DNA from: Tardiphaga sp.
GTDB taxonomy: Bacteria > Pseudomonadota > Alphaproteobacteria > Rhizobiales > Xanthobacteraceae
NCBI GenBank assembly: GCA_030147505.1
Contig: JASBVG010000104.1
Coordinates: 62,001-126,000 of the forward strand
Direction: 5' to 3'
Length of the DNA: 64,000 bases
Positions 58,103 through 64,000 of this stretch are shown in pieces (the first letter of the stretch is position 1; each line of letters begins with the position of its first letter). The notes beneath the pieces are model-generated. The model saw only the letters and a list, made by a program, of their open reading frames with translations, was not told the origin of the DNA and did not search any database. The position numbers were made by a program, and so were the translations under genes.

Positions 58103-58170
58103 TCGGTGTGCGCCGCCATCCGCGCGCGGAAGGCCGCGCCGGATCGTGTCTGTTGTCCACGGAGATTCTG

Positions 58171-61100
58171 ATGTCCTTTCGTAAATTGCTGATCGCCAAT
58201 CGTGGCGAGATCGCCATTCGCATCGCGCGCGCCGCAGCTGATGCCGGTCTTGCTGCGGTTGCGATTCATCCGGCTGACGATGCGAACTCACTCCATGTGC
58301 GTATTGCCGATGAGGCGCGGGAGATTCCTGGCCGCGGAGCGCGCGCTTATCTCGACATCGAGGGCGTGATCGGTGCCGCCAAGGCCAGTGGCTGCGATGC
58401 GCTGCATCCCGGTTACGGGTTTCTCAGCGAGAATGCGGATCTCGCACAACGCTGTGCGGAAGAAGGCATTGTCTTTGTCGGCCCGTCGCCCGCGGCGCTC
58501 AAACTGTTCGGCGACAAGGTTGCGGCAAAGCAGCTCGCCAAGCGCTGCGGCGTACCGGTTATCGCCGGCACCACCGGTCCCTCGACGCTGGACGAGATCA
58601 AGGCGTTCTTCGCGTCGCTCGGTAACAATGCCGCGATCATGATCAAGGCGATGGCCGGCGGCGGTGGTCGCGGCATGCGTGTTGTCGAGCGCGCAGCCGA
58701 TATCGACGAGGCCTATGCGCGCTGCCAGTCCGAGGCCAAGGCTGGGTTCGGCTATGACGGCGTCTATGCGGAGCGTCTGATCCGCAATGCCCGGCATATC
58801 GAGGTGCAGATCATTGGCGATCGCCATGGTAGTGTCAGCCATCTGTGGGAGCGCGAATGCACCATTCAACGCCGCAATCAGAAGCTGGTCGAGATCGCAC
58901 CGAGCCCGTCACTTACGGACGGTCTGCGTAATCGGATCGTCGAGGCCGCGCGACAGCTCGCGTCGGAAGCACGATATGACAGCCTTGGCACCTTCGAGTT
59001 TCTGGTCGACGGCGAAGCCAGCGAGGGGGATGGCGCCTTCGCCTTCATCGAGGCCAATCCGCGGCTGCAGGTCGAGCACACGGTGACGGAAGAGGTACTG
59101 TCCGTCGATCTCGTCGGCGCGCAGCTCGCTGTCGCCGCCGGTGCGACACTCGCATCGCTTGGACTCGACCAAGCATCGGTGCCGAAGCCGCGCGGGTTTG
59201 CCATGCAGCTGCGCATCAATATGGAGACGATGGATTCCACCGGCGGCACCCAGCCCACCGGCGGCACGCTCGCCGTATTCGAACCGCCCGCGGGGCCGGG
59301 CGTGCGAGTCGATACGTTCGGCTATGCCGGCTACCGGACCAGCGCGGCTTTCGACTCGCTGCTTGCCAAGGTCATCGTTCACACGCCGATGAAATGGGCC
59401 GATGTCGTTGCCAAGGGAACGCGCACGCTGCGCGAGTTTCGTATCGAGGGTGTCGCAACCAATATCCCGTTCATCCAGGCGATCCTCGCTCACGCGGATT
59501 TCCAGGCCAATCGCGTCAGCACCGGCTTCATCGACAGGAATGTTGCGGATCTCGTGACAGCAGCAATGGCCGTTTCGCCGTCGCTATTCGCCGCCAGCGG
59601 AACTGCCGCCCTCAGCGCGGCATCGTCTGCCACAGCGGAGCCTGTGCCGGAGGGGGCGGTGGCCGTGATGGCGCCGCTGCAGGGAACCGTCGTGTCTACC
59701 CCTGTGGCGGAGGGCGAGATGGTACGCCCCGGACAGCAACTCGCCATCATCGAATCCATGAAAATGGAACATCTCGTCACCGCGCAACAGGGCGGCCGTG
59801 TGATGCGGATCGTCGCGGTAGACGGCGCCACGCTGATGCAGAACGAGGCCATCCTGTATCTCGAACCGCAGGATGTCGAAGGCGATCTCGTCGCTGAGCA
59901 GGCGGAGATCGATCTCGATCACATCCGGCCTGATCTCGCCGAATTATTCGCGCGACAGGCCATCACATTCGACGAAAACCGTCCGTCATCTGTCGAGCGG
60001 CGTCGCAAGACCAATCAGCGCACCGCGCGTGAAAACGTCGCGCAGCTCGTCGACGATGGCTCCTTCATGGAATATGGCAGCCTGGCCATTGCCGGGCAGC
60101 GCCGCCGCCGTGCTGTCGATGATCTCATCAAGAACACGCCGGCAGATGGATTGATCTCGGGCGTCGCCACGGTCAACGCAAAGACCTTTGGTGAACATGC
60201 CGCGCGCTGCATGGTAATCTCCTACGACTATACGGTCCTTGCCGGCACGCAGGGGCACATGAACCACAAGAAGATCGATCGCATGCTGTCGCTGGTCGAG
60301 CAGTGGCGGATGCCGCTGGTGTTCTACGCCGAAGGCGGCGGCGGTCGTCCCGGTGACACCGACCGGCTCGGCCTGACGGGCCTCGACGGGCCGTCCTTCG
60401 TGCAATTCGCCAAGCTTTCCGGCCTCGTGCCGGTGATCGGCGTCGTCTCCGGTTATTGTTTCGCCGGCAATGCGGCCATGCTCGGCTGCTGCGATGTCAT
60501 CATTGCCACGAAGAATGCGTCGATCGGCATGGGCGGCCCGGCGATGATCGAAGGCGGCGGGCTCGGCGTCTATCATCCGGCCGAAGTCGGTCCCGTCTCG
60601 TTCCAGTCGCCGAATGGCGTGGTCGACATCCTCGTCGAAGACGAGGAGGAAGCAACACGGGTTGCGCAGAAATATCTGTCCTATTTCCAGGGCGCGATCC
60701 CGGATTGGCGTGCACCGGATCAAAGGTTGCTGCGCCGCGCGATTCCTGAGAACCGGTTGCGCGTCTATGACATCCGGAATGTGATTGATCTCATGGCCGA
60801 TGAAGACTCCGTGCTTGAGATCCGGCGCGATTTCGGCGTGGGCATGATCACTGCCTTCATTCGTATCGAGGGCAAGCCGTTCGGCCTGATCGCCAACAAT
60901 CCGAAACATCTTGGTGGCGCCATCGATGCCGAGGCTGGCGACAAGGCCGCGCGCTTCATGCAGCTCTGCGACGCCTTCGATATTCCTATCGTCTCGCTCT
61001 GCGACACGCCCGGATTCATGGTCGGCCCCGAAGCGGAGAAGACTGCGATCGTTCGCCACGTGGCGCGGATGTTCGTCACCGGCGCGAGCATCACGGTGCC

Positions 61101-61479
61101 GCTCTTCGGCATCGTGCTGCGCAAGGGTTACGGGCTGGGCGCGCAGTCGATGATCGGCGGCAGCTTCCATGCCTCGTTCTTCACTGCAGCGTGGCCGACC
61201 GGTGAGTTCGGCGGCATGGGGCTGGAGGGCTACGTCCGCCTCGGTTTCCGCAAGGAGATGGAGGCCATCGCCGATCCGGTCGAGCGCGAGACCTGGTACA
61301 AGAACAAGGTCGCCGAGCTCTATGCCAACGGCAAGGCGACCTCGATCGCTTCGGTCTTCGAGATCGACAACGTGATCGATCCCGCAGAAACGCGGCGCTG
61401 GATCATGGCCGGCCTGCGTTCGGTCCCGGTCCCGCCCGAGCGCGAGACGCGCAAGCGCCCGTGCATCGATACCTGGTAA
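58171..61479 (+). CDS. Single-chain biotin-dependent acyl-CoA carboxylase
   Basis: The 1102-residue protein joins all activities of an acyl-CoA carboxylase: biotin carboxylase (1-455: 'RKLLIANRGEIAIRIARAAA', 'MAGGGGRGMRVV', 'EANPRLQVEHTVTEE'), a biotin carrier (~495-565: 'IIESMKMEHLV', biotinyl Lys531) and carboxyltransferase (~610-1095: 'MNHKKIDRML', 'GRPGDTDRLGLTG', 'CDTPGFMVGPEAEKTAIVRH'). This order matches the single-chain long-chain acyl-CoA carboxylase type. It carboxylates an acyl-CoA with bicarbonate and ATP. GGAGA precedes the ATG; the longer frame overlaps the ligase. A hydratase-like gene follows after 14 bases. Confidence 0.93.
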   Translation: MSFRKLLIANRGEIAIRIARAAADAGLAAVAIHPADDANSLHVRIADEAREIPGRGARAYLDIEGVIGAAKASGCDALHPGYGFLSENADLAQRCAEEGIVFVGPSPAALKLFGDKVAAKQLAKRCGVPVIAGTTGPSTLDEIKAFFASLGNNAAIMIKAMAGGGGRGMRVVERAADIDEAYARCQSEAKAGFGYDGVYAERLIRNARHIEVQIIGDRHGSVSHLWERECTIQRRNQKLVEIAPSPSLTDGLRNRIVEAARQLASEARYDSLGTFEFLVDGEASEGDGAFAFIEANPRLQVEHTVTEEVLSVDLVGAQLAVAAGATLASLGLDQASVPKPRGFAMQLRINMETMDSTGGTQPTGGTLAVFEPPAGPGVRVDTFGYAGYRTSAAFDSLLAKVIVHTPMKWADVVAKGTRTLREFRIEGVATNIPFIQAILAHADFQANRVSTGFIDRNVADLVTAAMAVSPSLFAASGTAALSAASSATAEPVPEGAVAVMAPLQGTVVSTPVAEGEMVRPGQQLAIIESMKMEHLVTAQQGGRVMRIVAVDGATLMQNEAILYLEPQDVEGDLVAEQAEIDLDHIRPDLAELFARQAITFDENRPSSVERRRKTNQRTARENVAQLVDDGSFMEYGSLAIAGQRRRRAVDDLIKNTPADGLISGVATVNAKTFGEHAARCMVISYDYTVLAGTQGHMNHKKIDRMLSLVEQWRMPLVFYAEGGGGRPGDTDRLGLTGLDGPSFVQFAKLSGLVPVIGVVSGYCFAGNAAMLGCCDVIIATKNASIGMGGPAMIEGGGLGVYHPAEVGPVSFQSPNGVVDILVEDEEEATRVAQKYLSYFQGAIPDWRAPDQRLLRRAIPENRLRVYDIRNVIDLMADEDSVLEIRRDFGVGMITAFIRIEGKPFGLIANNPKHLGGAIDAEAGDKAARFMQLCDAFDIPIVSLCDTPGFMVGPEAEKTAIVRHVARMFVTGASITVPLFGIVLRKGYGLGAQSMIGGSFHASFFTAAWPTGEFGGMGLEGYVRLGFRKEMEAIADPVERETWYKNKVAELYANGKATSIASVFEIDNVIDPAETRRWIMAGLRSVPVPPERETRKRPCIDTW

Positions 61480-61493
61480 TTCGGAGACGTCAG

Positions 61494-62450
61494 ATGACAT
61501 CAGCGGCATTCGAGACCGCGGTCGAAGACACAGGCACCATGCTGATCGGTCCGTGGCGTCAGCCGCGCCAGATGCTGCATGCCCAGACCTACGACTCCCA
61601 CGCATCCATTCACGACGATGCCACCGCCCAGAAGCTCGGCTTCAAGGGGGGCACCATCGAAGGTCCCACTCATTTCAGCCAGTTTGCGCCGCTCTGCGCC
61701 AATCTCTGGGGACAGGTGTGGTTCGAAGCCGGTTGCCTCTCCGCGCATTATCGTAACGCGGCTTTCGAGGGCGAGGATGTGCAGGCGGTCGTGGAGAAGC
61801 CTGCCAATGGCGCACGCCATGCGGTGGTCAGGATGATCAAGCGCGACGGCACGGAGGTCCTGCGCGGCACGGCGTCGGTGGGCGCGGATGTGCCGCCGAC
61901 CGCACTCGATATCAGGCTGACCGAACTGAAGCCGCTGACCGACGCGGTGATCCTGCGCGACATCAAGATCGGCATGACCACGGCGCCGCAGACCGTGCGC
62001 ATGGATGTCGACCAGAATATGGGCGACCTGTACCCGTTCTCGCTGGCGCAGAAGCTGAAGGTCATCACCGAGCCTTCGTCCTGGTACACACAGGACGGTG
62101 GTGCCGCGTCGCCCTGGGGGCGTCCCATCATTCCGATGGAAATGCTCAGCGTGCTGTTCCAGTACACCAACAAGAAAGACGGGTTGCCGGTGAAGGGACC
62201 TGCGGTGGGTCTGTTCGCCGATCAGGAAATCCGCATCGTCAAGGGACCGCTCTTCGTTGGCGAGGACTATCGCATCGCGCGCGAAGTCGTCGCGATGTCC
62301 GGCAGCAAGCGCACCGAAAGCCTGTGGGTCCGAACGTCGGTCCGGGATCGCAACGACACGCTGGTTGCCACGATGCTGCTCAATCTCGCAACGCTAAAAG
62401 AGTCCTATGCCGCATATGAAGCGGAGTGTGCCAGTCTCTTCCAGAAATAG
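61494..62450 (+). CDS. Hotdog-fold (MaoC-like) acyl dehydratase/hydratase-like protein
   Basis: The 318-residue protein has no exact family call. 'HDDATAQKLGFKGGTIEGPT' and 'WFEAGCLSAHYRNAAFEGED' resemble the first hotdog motif of MaoC-like acyl-CoA hydratases, and a second weaker hotdog-like half ('PVKGPAVGLFADQEIRIVKG', 'VGEDYRIAREVVAMSGSKRT') suggests a two-domain protein. GGAGA precedes the ATG, 14 bases after the carboxylase stop, so a role in the same CoA-thioester pathway is likely. Catalytic residues are not certain. Confidence 0.7.
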   Translation: MTSAAFETAVEDTGTMLIGPWRQPRQMLHAQTYDSHASIHDDATAQKLGFKGGTIEGPTHFSQFAPLCANLWGQVWFEAGCLSAHYRNAAFEGEDVQAVVEKPANGARHAVVRMIKRDGTEVLRGTASVGADVPPTALDIRLTELKPLTDAVILRDIKIGMTTAPQTVRMDVDQNMGDLYPFSLAQKLKVITEPSSWYTQDGGAASPWGRPIIPMEMLSVLFQYTNKKDGLPVKGPAVGLFADQEIRIVKGPLFVGEDYRIAREVVAMSGSKRTESLWVRTSVRDRNDTLVATMLLNLATLKESYAAYEAECASLFQK

Positions 62451-62468
62451 TGCCGATATGGCCTTGCG

Positions 62469-63137
62469 CTAGCGCTTGGCCACGATCTCACGCATCAACG
62501 GCTTTGAGCCTTCGAGAAACACGCGGACGGCATCGCGCACGATGTCGTCCAGTTTCTCCGGTGTGGGCGTCTCATAGACGAAGCGCCGTATCGCCATATA
62601 GAAGATGCGGCCGTGCAGGCCCCAGAACATCTCGACTTCGCGCTCCGATAGCGGCACCGCGTCGCTCGATGGAAGCTTCAGGTCGTGGCGCAATTCGCGG
62701 CAGGCCGGTTCGATGATCTGCTCGCGCACGATCTGCAGATAGCGCTTGGTGATGTCGAAAGATTTCATCCCCGAGAACACGAATATGCGTACCCAGTTAT
62801 ACTCGAACACCTGCTGCACATATTCAAGATAGAACTGCGACAACCGCGCTTGCAGCGGCATCGAGCGGTCCTGGATCAGCCCTGCCCAGGTAGGCGACCA
62901 GCGGCTGAGATAGATTTCTTCATAGACGCGTTCGATCAGCGCTTCCTTGCTCGGGAAGTGGCGATAGATCGCCGAATGAGTGATCCCCATGCGCTTGGCC
63001 AGTTCGCGCGTCTGCCCGCCAAAACCCTGTTCGGCGAAGAATTTGATCGCCTCGTCGAGGATGAAGCGCTCGCGCTCGGCGGCGCGCATGTTGCGGCGCG
63101 GCGGCTTTTCGGCAGTTTTGACGGGTTTTTTGGCCAT
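62469..63137 (-). CDS. TetR family transcriptional regulator
   Basis: The 222-residue protein has the TetR N-terminal helix-turn-helix: 'AAERERFILDEAIKFFAEQG', 'GGQTRELAKRMGITHSAIYR' and 'HFPSKEALIERVYEEIY'. A divergent helical ligand-binding domain follows ('YLEYVQQVFEYNWVRIFVFS'). The ATG at 63137 is chosen; an upstream in-frame ATG lies in the operator. It is convergent with the hydratase-like gene and divergent from the CoxM-type gene, and two identical palindromes lie in the shared promoter region, so it probably represses itself and the molybdo-hydroxylase genes. Confidence 0.92.
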   Translation of the reverse strand: MAKKPVKTAEKPPRRNMRAAERERFILDEAIKFFAEQGFGGQTRELAKRMGITHSAIYRHFPSKEALIERVYEEIYLSRWSPTWAGLIQDRSMPLQARLSQFYLEYVQQVFEYNWVRIFVFSGMKSFDITKRYLQIVREQIIEPACRELRHDLKLPSSDAVPLSEREVEMFWGLHGRIFYMAIRRFVYETPTPEKLDDIVRDAVRVFLEGSKPLMREIVAKR

Positions 63138-63183
63138 ATGCACTTCGATTTGCTTGTGACTGAATATCGCAATCGCAAAAAGA

Positions 63184-63195
63184 GACCAAATGGTC
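63184..63195. promoter_or_regulatory. TetR operator-like palindrome, copy 1
   Basis: GACCAAATGGTC, a 12-base palindrome (GACCA/TGGTC arms, two-base centre), lies 47 bases upstream of the TetR start. An identical copy lies 53 bases away at 63237-63248. Confidence 0.85.
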
Positions 63196-63236
63196 ATTTA
63201 TCTTGACCGCAGGAATTTGGTGTGTTCTAGATTTCA

Positions 63237-63248
63237 GACCAAATGGTC
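63237..63248. promoter_or_regulatory. TetR operator-like palindrome, copy 2
   Basis: The second GACCAAATGGTC is identical in sequence and orientation to copy 1 and lies 39 bases upstream of the CoxM-type TTG start. Two centres 53 bases (five helical turns) apart would allow cooperative binding to both divergent promoters. Confidence 0.85.
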
Positions 63249-63286
63249 ACAAAGCTCGGCGTCCGCGAGACGTCTGGGAGGATGGG

Positions 63287-64000
63287 TTGAAGGCGAGGGC
63301 ATTCAACTATGTGAGGGCTTCCACGCTCGTGGAGGCACTGGACGCGTATGAGGCGGCGGGCAGCGATGCGAGCTATATCGCGGGCGGCCAGAGCCTCGTG
63401 CCGACGCTCGCCTTGCGTTTGCAGGCGCCTGAGCTGCTGATTGATATCGCGCATATTCCGGATCTTCGTGGCATCGAGCTCAAGGGCAGTTGGCTCCGGA
63501 TCGGCGCGCTGACGCGCCATGCCGAGGTGCTGGTCGATCCGCTGATCCGCCAGCACGCGCCGCTTTACAGCGCAGCCGCGCCGCATGTCGCGCATCCGGC
63601 CATCCGCAACAGAGGCACGATCGGCGGCAGCATTTCGCATGCCGATCCCGCATCGGAATTCCCGGCGATGACGCTTGCGCTCGGTGCCGAGCTTGAAATA
63701 GCGAATCGCGACGGCACGCGCCGTGTGCCGGCCGACGAGTTCTTCCTCGATCTGTTTCAAACCGCCATCGAGCCCGGTGAACTGCTCGTCGCCATTCATG
63801 TCCCGATCGTGGGACCGAAACATTGCTGGGCCTTCCATGAGCTGGCGCGCCGGCGTGGCGATTTCGCGCTGGTTGGCTGCGGGATTCTTGCTGAAGTCGT
63901 CGATGGTGCCATCGCGCAGATCCGGATCGTGTTCTTCTCGGTCGGCAATACACCCCTGCGATCCTGGAAAGCGGAAGACGCGCTGATGGGACGTATCCTC
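63287..64000 (+). CDS. CoxM-type FAD-binding subunit of a molybdo-hydroxylase (partial at right edge)
   Basis: The 238 visible residues start with TTG at 63287 (MKARAFNYVRASTLVEALDA), with GGGAGG about 8-13 bases upstream; the nearer ATG is followed at once by a stop. The FAD-binding signatures are present: 'YIAGGQSLVPTLALRLQAPE' (AGGQSLxP) and 'ATIRNRGTIGGSISHADPAS' type 'IRNRGTIGGSISHADP', then 'EFPAMTLALGAELEIANRDG'. This is the medium subunit of the CO-dehydrogenase/xanthine-oxidase family, passing electrons from the FeS subunit to an acceptor. The gene continues beyond the window, where small and large subunits are expected. Confidence 0.9.
   Translation, partial: MKARAFNYVRASTLVEALDAYEAAGSDASYIAGGQSLVPTLALRLQAPELLIDIAHIPDLRGIELKGSWLRIGALTRHAEVLVDPLIRQHAPLYSAAAPHVAHPAIRNRGTIGGSISHADPASEFPAMTLALGAELEIANRDGTRRVPADEFFLDLFQTAIEPGELLVAIHVPIVGPKHCWAFHELARRRGDFALVGCGILAEVVDGAIAQIRIVFFSVGNTPLRSWKAEDALMGRIL

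Noticed and set aside
59986..61605. 539-residue minus-strand open frame opposite the carboxyltransferase domain
   Set aside because: It is a shadow of the conserved carboxylase gene, without recognisable domains.

Overview
The window looks like a chromosomal segment of an alphaproteobacterium of the Bradyrhizobium / Rhodopseudomonas / Tardiphaga / Afipia type. This is inferred from GC-rich catabolic genes, short H-NS-like proteins, a single-chain biotin-dependent acyl-CoA carboxylase, FixL/FixJ-like regulators and AtzE/F/G/H proteins. No rRNA, tRNA, CRISPR array or intact insertion sequence was recognised.

Region 1 (1-11.65 kb) is part of a surface-polysaccharide locus that continues to the left. 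It holds a truncated O-antigen-ligase-like membrane protein, two family-2 glycosyltransferases, a hexapeptide acyltransferase, and two proteins sharing a beta-helix domain. One of these (1266-2009) has a Tat-like leader. The other (5791-8208) carries five Ig-like repeats and an RTX-type C-terminus, and is followed by a type I secretion ATPase and membrane-fusion protein. A clear terminator closes the unit.

Region 2 (11.65-28 kb) is an accessory stretch with AT-rich intergenic DNA. It contains a metallophosphatase, a small unknown protein, a 1.86-kilo-residue mosaic surface protein, a second acyltransferase, and two divergent H-NS-like paralogues around a perfect AT-rich inverted repeat. It also contains a small RRKFL-type peptide divergent from a PqqD-HprK fusion and a nucleotidyltransferase, the rhamnose genes rmlC and rmlD, and two tiny paralogous coiled-coil proteins.

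Region 3 (28-39.4 kb) is a probable catabolic/export operon: isochorismatase-like hydrolase, XapX protein, amidohydrolase with a Cys-rich tail, DoxX protein, MFS transporter with a C-terminal extra domain, secreted VOC-like protein and AlgE-like porin. Three signal-transduction genes and an AraC regulator follow.

Region 4 (39.5-49.6 kb) is a nitrogen-scavenging cluster: allophanate hydrolase (AtzF) on the minus strand, and divergently a peptide-type ABC transporter, AtzG-like, AtzE-like and AtzH/HpxZ-like proteins and a GntR regulator. A textbook sigma-54 promoter lies just upstream of the transporter.

Region 5 (49.7-64 kb) has a GntR regulator divergent from a second peptide/opine-type ABC transporter operon, followed co-directionally by an acyl-CoA ligase, a single-chain acyl-CoA carboxylase and a hotdog-fold hydratase-like protein. 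A TetR regulator then faces a CoxM-type FAD subunit gene that runs off the right edge, with two identical operator-like palindromes between them.
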